From NCBI GenBank assembly GCA_963576735.1, contig OY755184.1, positions 4,712,001 to 4,776,000 of the forward strand: 64,000 nt of DNA. The letters are read 5' to 3'. Below the pieces are notes generated by a model. That model was not told the DNA's origin and did not search any database. It was given only the letters and a program-made list of their open reading frames with translations. Both the position numbers and the translations under genes were made by a program. Positions 50,498-61,734 of the stretch are shown one piece after another; position 1 is the stretch's first letter, and every line of letters starts with the position of its first letter. This stretch comes from Bedellia somnulentella (lineage: Eukaryota > Arthropoda > Insecta > Lepidoptera > Bedelliidae).

Positions 50498-53400
50498 ATG
50501 AGTGTTGCACCAGTAATTAAGAGAACTTTGCATGTTGGTCAAAAATTCGTGCCCATTGAAAGTGGAAGCAAGGCAAGTATTATTTACTTATGTGAACATT
50601 AACGTAAATACGCAAATTGTTTAGCATAACATTCATGTCATCATTATGTTTTTCTAGGCCCATTTTCACTTCCAAACTTGGAAACTTGGCAAGGAAAGAG
50701 TTCTTCTTGATGACAGCAGAAAAATTGGCAAGAAAGAACCTATGGTTCTTATAATAGGACATAAATTTAAAATGGAAGTTTGGGAGAACATCATACAACT
50801 AATGGCAGTTGGAGAAGTGGCAAGCTTTCAAGTACAGAAACAGGTAAGGAAATTAGTAATCTTTCTCACCTGAGTTGTCTATATAAATTTACATACGTAT
50901 ACTTACGGCTGTAAATACTGTAGCCAGAGCTTCAGAACAAGAAAATACTTTTGCGCTTTTGGAAGTGAGTAGAGATGAGATTGTTAAATCAAAGTTGTTG
51001 ATGATGGTTATCTAACCGCATCGCCCAAAAATCACTTAAAAAGCCCCAATACCCTAAGTTGCCTCTTTCAAAACACCCACGAGAAGAAATGAGGTAATGC
51101 TATTCTAAGCTGAATTAAACACAGCAAATATAAATTTTGGTTTATATAGCTTATTGTTAATTAGTGGTAATTTTGTAAAGAATAACCAACCAATAGCAAT
51201 ACTTTTTTGCTCTTATTTTGCTAACAAAGTATCTTTTACTTATGTACAAATTTCATTACACTGTTCTCTATTTCTTATTTAATTTATCACTCATGTACTT
51301 ATAGATTGAGTCAACTATATGTTCATTGCTTTTGCAAGAATGTAGTGGTTATTAACATCCAGCATAAATTTTACAACCTGTAGAAAATTACAGCTCACAA
51401 GCTTTTATGTTTATTTCACAAATTTTCCCCATCTTTTCCCAACTTCCAAAAGCGGCTAAGGAATTTCCAATTCCTTAGCTCTGGCTACCCCTTCTAGGGA
51501 TTTATAGCCGTGAGAATATGTATGTATGTATGTATGTTCACAAATTGTGAAAAGCAATAAAATTAAATATAACTACTTACACCTTGATGTACGATACATG
51601 TTATTCTTCTAGATATATACATTATTTTAAATTGTTTGGATGATTCTAACAAAAATGGTAGCACTTTGTTACAGAAATAAAACAATTTATTTTTTTAAAT
51701 TTGTTGCTTGCAAAGAAAAAAGTAGCCACATTATATGTATCTATAGAGCTTCTATTATTATTTTGTTCAATAAAGAAATTATAACTAAACCTCACAATTT
51801 AGTAAGGCAATTTTGTTAAACTGTCATTAAACTTTGTTCTTGATCTCTTTCAGTTAGTCCAAAGTTATCCTTTTGTCTCAAAAACTTTGCGTGAACTTGA
51901 CAAGAAGGGCATTGTAAAACATACATGCGCTGCTACTCTTCAGAGTGAAGGCATTGGATATGATGACTTGGATGATCTTATTAAAGAACCTGCTGACCTA
52001 GAATTCATCATAGGTAAAAAATATATTTAATATTATTATTAATTAATTTATTTATTTGAACACTTTATTGCATACAGAATAGATATATAGGTAATGTATT
52101 TTACAAAAGTACAGAACATTAAAACTTAGTACGCAAAAGGCAGACTTATCGCCTTACCGCTATTTCTTCCAGTCAACCTTTATGGTGGTTATTATATTTT
52201 GCCGTAGTTACTATTGTAACCAGATGTTGGTCGACAGATGGTGTTTATAACTCTATGCTATTTTATGAAGAATTGTGGGAAACTCTTTATCTGCTATTCC
52301 TCCTGAAATTTGAATGGTTGGAGTGGACTGTACAATAAAAAGTCATCCTTCTCAATTTGTTACAAGCTAGTGATAACATTACATGTTAATTTTTTTAATG
52401 CACTGTCCAAGTTCCATTTAAGTTGGTGATATGGCTGGAGAACTATACCCTAAAAAGGCCCAGTACTCTTAGTCACCATTTGTAACACCTACAAAAAAAA
52501 ATTGGTGAGTGCTAATCTTAGCCACAACAAAATACATCCTGTTAAAATGCTGTTTGGTTGGAATCATACAATTTAATCTATAGTTAAAAATGTTGGACCT
52601 GCTGGGGTGTGATCTAAGAATAGCACTTTCTTATCTGATTTCATAGGTACAACACAAGTATAAGTAGATAGACTATAATAATTCTGAAATATTAAATGAA
52701 GAAATGATTAATCTGCCCCTAATTTATGCATATATTTCCGCATATATTTAGTTATAATATTTAATATAAATCTTATAATATTAAATTGCAGAACTATTAA
52801 AAGTCGAAAAGGAGGATGAGTATGAAAAAGATATATGGCAGTTGTCCATTGAAGAAAGGCTAGATTATATTCCTGTTCTAAAAGAGAAAGGAAACAAATT
52901 CTATAATGAGAAAAAAATTGATGAAGCTGAGGCAGCCTATACTCAAGCTCTGGGGATCTGTGAGCAACTTATGATAAGGTATAGTAAAATGCAAAAACTC
53001 AAGCTTAACCTATTATAGCATCAATGATCCTCTTAGTTAAAACTGAATTTATAGCTTTGTTGTTTCTACTTGGTGTATTAAATCTACACTAATATTATAA
53101 AGAGGAAAACTTTGTTTGTTTGGTTGTAATGAATAGGCTCAAAAACTACTTCACCGATTTTAAAAATTCTTTCACCATTCGAAAGCTACATTATCCACGA
53201 GTAACATAGACTATATTTTATTTTGAAAAAAAATAGGGTTCCGTAAGATATTTGGATTTTTCGGACTCAAACTGAAAAAAATCAACCAAAGAAGTTACTT
53301 ATTTTGCGTATGCTGCCTAAACTACAAAAGATAGAACCATAAAATGTTATAATTAATTGTAGATCTTATAAATATCTACAAAAAAAGTCCGCGACACACT

Positions 53401-55554
53401 ATATCTATCTATGTCGAGTGAGGCACAACAACCACATAATATATATAAAAGAAAGTCGTGTCAGTTACACTATTTATAACTCGAGAACAGATGAACCGAT
53501 CTGGCTGAAAATTGTTGGAGAGGTAGCTTAGAACCAGGAAAAGGACATAGGATATATAACATCACGCAAAATATTTAACACCATCCGTGCGAACCCGGGG
53601 CGGACCACTAGTATAATATAAAGTTTAATATTTAATGATTTTATTAGTTCTTGTTACCAATTTAGACAGTTTTTAATTCAAGGATAAGTTTAAAATTTCA
53701 TTGTTATTCTTTTCATTTTTCTAATTGTCAATCATGATGGCAAAAAGGTTTAAGTTAGAGAAAAGGAACTACTATTGATTATGACAAGTCACAACTTTAG
53801 AATTGATTATCAGTAAATGTGTCTCAGCCAATTTATTATCTGCCATAAATGTGTCTTATTAACCACTTAAAAATAAGAAGACATATAAAAGTATGAAATT
53901 AATACCATTTTAACAAAAAAAAAACTGTGTGTAATTAAGTCAAGCTTATACATGACTGGCCTCCAACTGCACCGCCCCAAAAAAAATTCAAAAAGCCCCA
54001 AAAACTTAGTCGGCTCTTGACACCCGTGGGTAGAAAGGGGTAGTGACATTCTAAGCCAGCACTGCACGGCATCATCATATTCCTTGCTACATATGTGCTT
54101 CGTGCAACAAGGAATATGATTGGTGGATATCAAACGCATCCATAGCATAGCTACATAACACATCTCTGGTGGAAAGGCACCCTAATGCAGGGTATCTTAT
54201 TCCTTTTCTAGTCATGGACCTCTCTCTTAATTTTAGTAAAGTATTTTGTAGTTATATCTACAATATTAACTTACGACAAAGCAGGTATCTCTTTTACACT
54301 CACTCAGTTTTAATGTCACGGTCTCCGGGGGGCCGTAGACCATAAATTAAGATACTCTTTTCTAATGATTGTGTTAAGTTAAACAAATAATATTTCTTAG
54401 ATTAATACGATTTAATATTAAATAATATATTCGAATAGCTCGCGCGAGGTCACACACACACACATATATATTAAGTCTTTCATAAAAAGCTGCCTGAAAT
54501 TTAAAATGAAATAATGTACACAAATGAAATAATTTAAGGCACGTCTACCTACTATTATATATCTATGAATGTACACTTATAAAATTCGGTATGCAAAGTT
54601 TTACTAAAGTGATGCTGATTACAAAACCATTTCGAGATATTATGGTTAAAAACAATATTTTCTTGAAATTATATCAATTGAAGCTAAGATGACTGTTATT
54701 TTATCTAAAAACTGTAACAGTGTTTGACCTTCAATGTTGTTTCAAAGACATACGGTTTTGCAGTTTATTAACAAAATATCGAAAATCATAGGTTTGTTTA
54801 GTATAATATCGCAGTAATTTCATTTGACATCACAAATTCGTGATATGTTTTGCAATCAGCAACATATTTACAAAACATTTCGCTTCATTTGCATGTCGCT
54901 ACGTGATTTTATCAATCGATGACGTCATTAAGTACAAAAGTTGAACAATCTTTAAAAAATCATAACTTTACAATTACTCATTTTAAATGGAAAATATTCA
55001 AATTAGTCTTTTATTTTCGTGTTAACTATCGAATACAAATATTTAATAAATACCAAAAAAAAACTTTGCATACCGAATTATGAATACTAATTATTATTAC
55101 TTTTCAGGGAACGAAAATGTGATGATGAATGGATAAGATTAAACAATTTAAAACTTCCGATTCTACTTAATTTTGTACAATGTAAATTAGTTAAAGGTGA
55201 ATACTATGCTGTCATAGAACATTGCAATACAATTTTGGAGCACGAAAAAAGTATGTCCACATCTTGAATCACATGTTTAATTAAAATTAATCTGAATCGG
55301 CATGTTATTGATGTAACTACTATTTTTCAGAAAATGAAAAGGCGTTATACCGCAGAGCAAAGGCCCATATAGGAGCTTGGAATCCCGACCAAGCTGAAGA
55401 AGACTTGAAACTGTTAAAGTCATTAAATCCTCTTTTAGCTTCCGTAGTTGACAAAGAACTGGCCACTATCAAGCAGCTGCGAAAGGAAAAGGAAGAAGAT
55501 GATAAAGATGCCTTACAAAAGCTATTTAAAAATACCTCTATAAAAACCTCATAA
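50498..55554 (+). CDS. AIP: AIP/XAP2-type immunophilin co-chaperone (six exons)
   Basis: AIP-type proteins are HSP90 co-chaperones that stabilise clients such as the aryl hydrocarbon receptor in the cytoplasm. Exons: 50498-50572, 50658-50843, 51854-52013, 52792-52978, 55108-55250, 55331-55554 (stop included), 324 codons against about 330 in human AIP. Residues ~10-140 are an FKBP-like domain (AHFHFQTWKLGKERVLLDDS, MVLIIGHKFKMEVWE). From ~170 come three TPR units: KEKGNKFYNEKKIDEAEAAY; LLNFVQCKLVKGEYYAV; EKALYRRAKAHIGAWNPDQA. A C-terminal helix (LRKEKEEDDKDALQKLF) closes it. Phases join cleanly. Intron 1 is GC-AG (AAG|GCAAGT); the others are GT-AG. Introns 2, 3 and 4 are full of repeats. FKBP4/5 or FKBP8 were considered, but they have extra FKBP domains or a membrane anchor. 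Confidence 0.9.
50893..51128 (-). repeat. SINE-like repeat (family 1), diverged
   Basis: 'acttacggctgtaaatactg', 'taaccgcatcgcccaaaaat' and 'ctattctaagctg' in AIP intron 2. Confidence 0.65.
51420..51538 (+). repeat. SINE-like repeat (family 1), 3' half
   Basis: 'ccaaaagcggctaaggaatt' to 'agccgtgagaatatgtatgt' with (ATGT)n. 5'-truncated. Confidence 0.7.
52035..52210. repeat. LINE 3'-tail remnant
   Basis: 'ttgaacactttattgcatac' and 'ggcagacttatcgccttacc' resemble a common lepidopteran LINE tail, from memory. Confidence 0.4.
52435..52545 (-). repeat. SINE-like repeat (family 1), degraded
   Basis: 'aaaaaggcccagtactctta' followed by 'gctaatcttagccacaacaa'. Confidence 0.4.
53083..53611 (+). mobile_element. 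Non-autonomous Helitron
   Basis: Starts TCTACACTAATATTATAAAG and ends CGGACCACTAG, between A (53082) and T (53612): the 5'-TC..CTAG-3' ends and A|T site of Helitrons. A GC-rich CCCGGGG lies just inside the 3' end. No Rep/helicase ORF in 529 bp. Confidence 0.75.
53950..54072 (-). repeat. SINE-like repeat (family 1), head half
   Basis: 'ggcctccaactgcaccgccc' to 'ctaagccagcactgcacggc'. Confidence 0.65.
54583..55079. mobile_element. 497-bp MITE with perfect 20-bp terminal inverted repeats
   Basis: AATTCGGTATGCAAAGTTTT at 54583-54602 is exactly inverted at 55060-55079. The right end lies only 28 nt before AIP exon 5, so the element forms the 3' end of intron 4. A TA duplication is possible. No ORF; superfamily not certain. 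Confidence 0.75.
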
Positions 55555-56021
55555 ACTTAAAATTAGTGATTAAAGTAATTTTCTCAGATTATCTAAGAAA
55601 AACGTAGACAGCACGAATCCACCAATTCGAATTATAGGAGACACATAAATGCTATCCTAAAACCTTAGATACTTAGATCAAAGTAGGAGGTGTACTCTTG
55701 TCGCGCTCGCATAAAGATGTTTTTTTTACGTGTGTTTTATGATGATATTTGAAGAATTCAACCACACTTCCGTAGTTTTCGTGGGTTTCATTGACTAGGA
55801 GGTGCCATAAGTAGTCTAGTATCTAACATTATTACAATCTTTTTTCGATGGAGGACGCCTTCTATCCATAGGCGGAGTGCGAGTATCAATAAAAATTTCG
55901 TTTACATTCATAATGATCGAGTTTTGAATACCAAAGTGACAGCAATACATTTTCGTGTTACTTTCACTACTTAGCACTGCTTTACTGTGGCATGAAGTAA
56001 TTACCACACTTAAACTTGCAC
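55555..56021. other. Region after the AIP-like gene
   Basis: Holds the AIP 3' UTR; no AATAAA is obvious near the stop. A minus-strand frame at 56007-55816, reading IFIDTRTPPMDRRRPPSKK, looks less random than the surroundings but has no splice or gene context, so it is only noted. Confidence 0.35.
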
Positions 56022-56024
56022 TTA

Positions 56025-56241
56025 GGGCCAGTTTTTTGATCCGTGGTTAACTCAACAATTTGTTAAATATCGTAACTATTAGTTAGATATCAGCAAAATA
56101 CATTTTTTGACCCGTGGTTAGAGTAACTAATGTCAAATATCGAACCAAAATGGATTTACGATTTGACTACTGGTTAGTCATTTAACTATAGTCAATGTGA
56201 CAAATGGTTATATTTTTAACTAAGGATCAAAAAACTGGCCC
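56025..56241. mobile_element. Harbinger-type MITE with TTA target duplication
   Basis: GGGCCAGTTTTTTGATCC at the left and its inverse GGATCAAAAAACTGGCCC at the right, flanked by TTA (56022-56024 and 56242-56244). 217 bp, no ORF. The outermost GGGCC matches the MITE at 35231. Confidence 0.8.
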
Positions 56242-56575
56242 TTAGCACTCTGTTTTACAACGAGTTCGAAGAGGTCGAAATTAAATCTAAACCTCCAGAT
56301 CCCACACGCACAATAATTAATATATCCAGCTTCAAAATGGTCTTCCGCGCTTATTATCATTATTTTCTTAGGTAGGCTGAGGTAATCAGTGCAATACTAG
56401 GATAAATATATTTTGCGTTAAAAACTTAAAAGCAAATATAGTTTTTACAACTATATACTTTGTACAACTTAAATAGTGATGTATTTACTAATTCATATCT
56501 ATCTTCTATTTTAATAAACTTTTAATATGTAAATTCACTAGTTTTTTTTAAGTGAGCCTATCGAAGATATTTTAA

Positions 56576-56665
56576 ATGTACATACATACTCACGGTCATA
56601 AATCCCGAAAAGGGGTAGCGAGAGTTTTAGAGCTCGAAACTTTTCAGCTACATTTTGGTAGCTGT
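56576..56665 (-). repeat. SINE-like repeat (family 1), tail fragment
   Basis: 'catacatactcacggtcata' followed by 'gaaaaggggtagcgagag'. Confidence 0.6.
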
Positions 56666-56821
56666 TTTGATATATTTTGTTGGAATTTGATGTATCTAGA
56701 ACTGGTTCATCAGCGTACACAGAGTAAAGATACAATAAATAAAATATCTTTTATCATCTTGAACCTCACCACTTGATTGCAGTAAATGATTTGAAAGAGG
56801 TAATGACAAAGAGTAGAAATG

Positions 56822-57065
56822 ACGGCTAAGAATAACACTACCCCATTTCTACCCGTGGGTGATCGTAAGAGGCGACTAAGGGTATAGGGGCCTCTTAAGT
56901 GATTTTTGGGCGATGTGGTTGGAGACCCGTCACCAAAACATTTATTTGTTATTACCATCTTTTTCCCAATCAACTTCCAAAAGTGGCTGAGGAATTTCTC
57001 ATTCCAAAGCTCTGGCTACCTCGTAAGGGATTAAGAGCCGTGAGTATATGAATGTATGTATGTGA
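56822..57065 (+). repeat. SINE-like repeat (family 1)
   Basis: Near-complete copy from 'cggctaagaataacactacc' to 'gagccgtgagtatatgaatg'. Confidence 0.75.
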
Positions 57066-57191
57066 TGAAAGGAATATTTTGGTAAGCTATGAACAAATAG
57101 GAAGAACCATTTTTTTGCTATAACCTTTCTTTTCACAATTATTGTGGAAACGCCCATTGGCATATTTAGGCCTAAAGTCCACAATTTTTAA

Positions 57192-57800
57192 CCCTTAATT
57201 AGTCGCACTAAGAAAATTACACAATTACTCGCATGGGGTCACAGGTGACCCCAAATTGTAGGAATATTTTATATTATTTATAAAAGATATAAGTAAATAG
57301 AACATTATTATTATGAAAGTGCTTTATTAATTCTAATATATTTAAAAAGAATAACATGAACTAAATATCTAGTCAAATAAAAACAAGCTACATCAAAATT
57401 ACTATCAAAAATTATCGATTTGTACTTATACTAAGATCAAAGTTAAAACTTTAGAATTATTTTAGGAACTCTCCGAATCACTTTTATTACACTTCATCAT
57501 TCATTGCATCATTGATCATTGCACACAAACTTTGCGCATTTTGTACATTTGGTTGGTACTTTTCTATCGTTTTTCCGCGGGTGTAATTACCGCACGGGGT
57601 CACCGCTCAAGAGTGCAGCGACGCAAATTTCCACTCCCGTGACTAGATCGCTACCAACGAATACAGATACTAGATCGCTACTGGAATACAAACTTCGACG
57701 CGGGTTATGAAGCTAGCGGGGGCTTGGGGAAATTCGGGCAGAGGCAAGTGCTTAAATTTTTAATGCGAAACTGCCTTGACCCCATGCGACTAATTAAGGG
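57192..57800. mobile_element. piggyBac-type MITE with TTAA target duplication
   Basis: CCCTTAATTAGTCGCA (57192-57207) is exactly inverted at 57785-57800, and TTAA flanks both sides (57188-57191, 57801-57804). CCC ends with TTAA are the piggyBac signature. Subterminal 'gcatggggtcac' words occur near both ends. No full transposase ORF in 609 bp. Confidence 0.85.
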
Positions 57801-57804
57801 TTAA

Positions 57805-58290
57805 GAAATAAGTCGTCCATATAACATTTATTTATTCAAATACAACTACATAAACTTTGACTAGTAATTATTTCAATGATATCGCGATCTTCGTACTTTA
57901 TCATATTATTGACGATACTAATTAACTACCTGCCATACCAGGTTCATTCACTGTAATAAAGACTGCAATGCAGTTTGCTTTATCGACGGGGGATTGGACA
58001 TGTAGGTATTGATTAAGTCGTTTAAGGCAGAACTTTGCATACTTTAATAGTAAGTAATTCTATTTAAAGTATGATTGCCATCTCCACTTGTTTGAATCTA
58101 GGATTTGAATTTTAAAATACCAGGACGTTTTAATTTAAAGTCTCGACGAAAAGCAATGCCTGGAAGGGATGGTGTTTGTAAATCACTGTATATCTTAAAA
58201 ACCCAAGACGCATTTTCCACCTTAATTACTATCTAGGACAACCCAAAGAGTAGGACATGCCTTAGGAAACTGTTATACTATTTTAAACTA
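57805..58290. other. Gene-free AT-rich stretch
   Basis: Nothing recognised. Confidence 0.45.
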
Positions 58291-58294
58291 TCAC

Positions 58295-58400
58295 CACAAA
58301 GACAAATTGGTTTAGGCCTGACTCGGGATTTGAATCCACACAGTCTGCACTACGCTCGGAAGCTCTTATCCATTGGGTTGTCAAATACGCGATAAATAGT
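58295..58400 (-). repeat. tRNA-related SINE (family 2), head
   Basis: Reverse of 'aacccaatggataagagctt' and 'gattcaaatcccgagtcagg', A- and B-box-like. Confidence 0.55.
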
Positions 58401-58494
58401 GTTAAATCAAATGACAGTGCTATTAAGATAACGAGTCATAAAAAAACAAAAGAGGTAATTTTAATTATAAATTTATTTGTAGGGTCATTTGATT

Positions 58495-58610
58495 ATCATA
58501 TTCCAAAAGACGTCCACTAGTGGATATAAGCCTATCTTAAATGTCTCCACCATGATTTACCGTTCTTATCCATGAGATTGGCTGTTAATATAGCCAATTG
58601 TTTGGTACTT
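58495..58610. repeat. LINE fragment ('gacgtccactagtggatata' type)
   Basis: A worn copy of a repeat common in Lepidoptera, from memory. Lies just before TRMT2A exon 1. Confidence 0.35.
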
Positions 58611-58702
58611 TGCCAAACTTTAGAATACCAAAACATTTGTAAATATAACCTCAACTCAAATTAAATTTCGAAGAATATTTACGTTTAAATTAATTTAGAA
58701 TT

Positions 58703-61069
58703 ATGTCTGAAGAGATAATGGAATCAGATATTAGCAATAAGGAAACTGTTAACACTAAAGAGGAATATGCATATCTAGATAGAGGTGGTTTCTCTTCAGA
58801 AAACTTTAAAATTGAACTTCGTGGTTTACCTAAGTTCTACGGTATTGCCGTGAGTATTTCTATGAAAATCGTCTAATTTGTTAAGAAAAAGAATTATTAA
58901 TTGGGATAAACATTTAGGTTTGATTCACTACATAAGTTGGTAACCCTAATACTGAGCCTTCTAAATATTTTTTGTACTTTTTTAAGTACGGTTACTCTAT
59001 TATTATCGTTTGTTTTGTGATATGGGATACTTACTCGACGATGCAGAATACAACTCTTTAGTTTACTTCATATTCTTTCACTCAGAGCTAAAAATAAGAA
59101 AAAGTGGTAGCCAGAGCTTCTTAATAAAAACTCCTGAAATTGAGGGGGGGAAAAGATTGTAAAATAAAGGATGTTTGGTAATGGGGAGACTCAATACTAT
59201 TCTTCCCTTATTATGACACTAAACAGCTTCTTCAGTAGTGAGTGATATAATGTATAGTTATAGAATATTTTCAACCATTATTTAATGAATGTTATAACCA
59301 AGAATCAAATCAAATGAAAGATTGACAAATTATCACATACTGCCTTTAAGAGATTACACACTATGCTACAAATTATTTTTCCTTAAAACCTTCACAATTT
59401 TCACTCACATTAATAAATGTGAACATTAAAAATAAATCCTATTAATATTGTAAATGTGAAAGTTTAGATGTTTGGATATTTGTGTGTTTGAGGTGAAAAG
59501 GCTTCTCAATTACAGAATTTATATGAATAATGACCCTTATTATCCAATAGAATTCTTTTTATCACGGCAAAATTTGACTCAGAGTAGGTACCAGAAAAAA
59601 ATGCATAAAGTTTGACATAAGCATATTTAAAGTATGAAGTCTGTTGGGCCAGCTAGTTATTAAAACTTGTTAAACTTTAAGATATTAAATACATCATGAA
59701 ATGCTTAATCCGATTACATTAAAAAGACAAAAATTACAGGAACTAAAAAAACTAATGAATCAAAAACTTGAGTTAAACTCAAGTAAAATCAAACGCCCAT
59801 GGACTGGTAGCCACTGGTTGTATGCATGCTTCCAAAATGAAGAGGATAGGAGCAAAGCCATTAAAGCCCTGAATGGATATAATTGGAAGGGAAAGACACT
59901 AATAGCTGAGGAAGCTAAACCTGCTCCAGACCCCCTCATCAGGAAGAGAAAGCAAGGAAATGATACACCAGTTAATGCAAAAAAGGCAGTAGAAGATACT
60001 AGAACCACAGAGGAAAGGTTAAAAGATGTAACTACTTGTCTATGGGAAATGCCCTATGAAAAACAGGTAAGTAACTTTTAGAAAGATATTTTTAAAGCTT
60101 CAAATAAAAGTACAAACAAAATCATCTTTAAGAATATGAATAACTTAATCCAGACTAAAAATTTCCAATAGCTTTATAAATATGATGGTGCATCAGTGGT
60201 CTTCTTTAACACCCTCTTAGCAATCTTACTAAAAACATACTTTTTGATAAATATAAATGAAGCATGACAGGAAATCGATAGTAGCAACTGTGATAGCACA
60301 ATGGGTAGAACACCGCTTATTGTGCAGACGATGAGGTTTCCAATCCCAGGTTGGCTCTACACCAGAAGTATTAGAACCTCTGCCAATCTTGATAGTCACA
60401 TTAAATGGCGGTAACATACTTTGTGGTGAACAAAACTTGTATCCAAACATAAGCAGTGATGTGTACCCCCGAAATAAAAATGGTCTCAACTATAACATTT
60501 TTATGTTTTTGTTCATGAAAACCTCATGTGGGGATTATTACTAATAAATAAAGGAAAGAAAAATTTCGACACCGGCGGGGATCACTGGAAGCCATTGGCA
60601 CTGTAGCTGAATTGGCAGAGCGACGGAGGCGTATACCTGAGGTAGCAGGTTCGATCCCCGCCGGTGTCGAAATTTTTCTTTCCTTTATTTATTATAAAAT
60701 TTTACACAACTTTATTTACATTAACCGAGTGTGTTCTTTCTATTTCAGCTGGAATTGAAAGAAAAAACGGTTAGAGACATTTTATTAAAGTTCGATAATG
60801 AAAGGTGGAAGTCAGATAGAAATCGCAGAAGCTTCATTGAGGCACAAAGAAAGTTAAACAATGGGTTGTCATTCAACCTATTACCAATCGAGCCATCACC
60901 TATAACCGAGGGTTACAGGAATAAATGTGAGTTCACTGTGGGAATCGATGGAGATACGAAAGAGCCTGTGGTTGGTTTCCGTCTGGGGAGTTATGTGACT
61001 GGAACGGTGGAGGTGGCTCCGGTGCAGACCTTGCAACATATCACTGAGAAGACTAAACAAGCTGCCTTG
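58703..61069 (+). CDS. TRMT2A: tRNA (uracil-5-)-methyltransferase TRMT2A, first three exons
   Basis: TRMT2A-type enzymes make m5U54 in the T-loop of cytosolic tRNAs. Exons: 58703-58849, 59740-60066, 60749-61069, all in phase 0, 265 codons. Exons 1 and 2 form an RRM ([50 protein letters not shown]). Exon 2 ends with [10 protein letters not shown] and exon 3 continues [15 protein letters not shown], then [17 protein letters not shown] and [16 protein letters not shown], the start of the methyltransferase part. The exon 2 acceptor at 59738-59739 is chosen over an upstream ATG at 59701 because it restores the RRM spacing; its pyrimidine tract is weak. SAM-binding and catalytic-cysteine exons are not found before the window ends, so they lie further right or are lost. 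Confidence 0.85.
59104..59230 (-). repeat. SINE-like repeat (family 1), degraded
   Basis: 'agtggtagccagagcttctt' and 'attatgacactaaacagctt' in TRMT2A intron 1. Confidence 0.45.
60285..60490 (+). repeat. tRNA-related SINE (family 2)
   Basis: 'gtgatagcacaatgggtaga' and 'aggtttccaatcccaggttg' in TRMT2A intron 2. Confidence 0.6.
60584..60670 (+). repeat. tRNA-like SINE head, unit 1
   Basis: 'tagctgaattggcagagcga' (A-box-like) and 'gcaggttcgatccccgccgg' (B-box). Base changes break the D stem, so a working tRNA is unlikely. Confidence 0.6.
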
Positions 61070-61169
61070 GTATGTAGAACTATGTTTTATGTAACATGCC
61101 CAAAAAACCTAACTAATAGAATATACTAATAAATAAAGGATAAATAAAGGAAAGAAAAATTTCGACACA

Positions 61170-61240
61170 GGCGGGAAACGAACCCGCGACCTCGGGTATA
61201 CGCCCCCGTCGCTCTGCCAATTGAGCTACCTTGTCAAGTG
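61170..61240 (-). repeat. tRNA-like SINE head, unit 2 (reverse)
   Basis: Minus strand: 'tagctcaattggcagagcga', 'cgggggcgtatacccgaggt', 'cgcgggttcgtttcccgcct'. Acceptor pairing is damaged at its 5' end (acaaggtagctc). Confidence 0.6.
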
Positions 61241-61481
61241 TAAAGGAAACAAAGGATAGCAGAATTTTGCACTGGCAGCCATTGATACTTTTTAAAAATT
61301 CGGAAGACCACTTGTCTACCTTTTCAGATAGAATGCAAATGTTGAGAACACCCATCACATAATTTAAATATTTTTGTCTTCCGAATTTGTAAAAAATTCG
61401 GAGGTAGGGAACGCAAAACACTCCTAAAAAGTGTAAAGAAAACAAAGGATAGAAGAATTTCGCACTGGCAGCCATTGACAC

Positions 61482-61551
61482 GGTAGCTCAATTGGCAGAG
61501 CGACGGGGGCGTATACCCGAGGTTGCGGGTTCTATTCCCGCCTGTGTCGAA
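61482..61551 (+). repeat. tRNA-like SINE head, unit 3 (best folded)
   Basis: GACACGG pairs with CTGTGTC as a seven-base acceptor (one G:U), GCTC/GAGC forms a D stem and GCGGG/CCCGC a T stem. The anticodon stem has only four good pairs with an eight-base loop, and no clear anticodon can be read, so it is called a tRNA-related repeat and not a tRNA gene. Confidence 0.6.
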
Positions 61552-61734
61552 ATTTTTCTTTCCTTTATTTATTAGTAATAATCCCCACATGAGGTTTTCA
61601 TGAACAAAAACATTCAAATTAATAGAATATACTCGTATGTATATTGCTTTTTAGCTTACATAGCTCTGCAATATAACTTGACTTTTTTAGAAGTCAGGAG
61701 GCCTAGCAAGAGCGCTATTTTATCGTTACGATAT

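Larger units (their letters stand above)
60503..61613. repeat. Compound palindrome with three tRNA-like units
   Basis: 60503-60572 is an exact reverse complement of 61544-61613 (70 bp). Inside it, 60543-60583 is an exact reverse complement of 60653-60693 (41 bp). TRMT2A exon 3 lies between the arms. A further pair, about 61140-61220 against 61490-61575, is nearly exact. Each unit carries 'aataaataaaggaaagaaaa' next to a tRNA-like head. Confidence 0.85.

Noticed and set aside
59701..59739. TRMT2A exon 2 starting at the ATG 59701
   Set aside because: It would add residues that break the RRM spacing and has no AG acceptor in a matching phase; the acceptor at 59738-59739 joins in phase 0.
61482..61551. 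Functional tRNA gene
   Set aside because: Acceptor, D and T stems can form, but the anticodon stem and loop are abnormal and the same unit recurs twice nearby within a SINE-like repeat.
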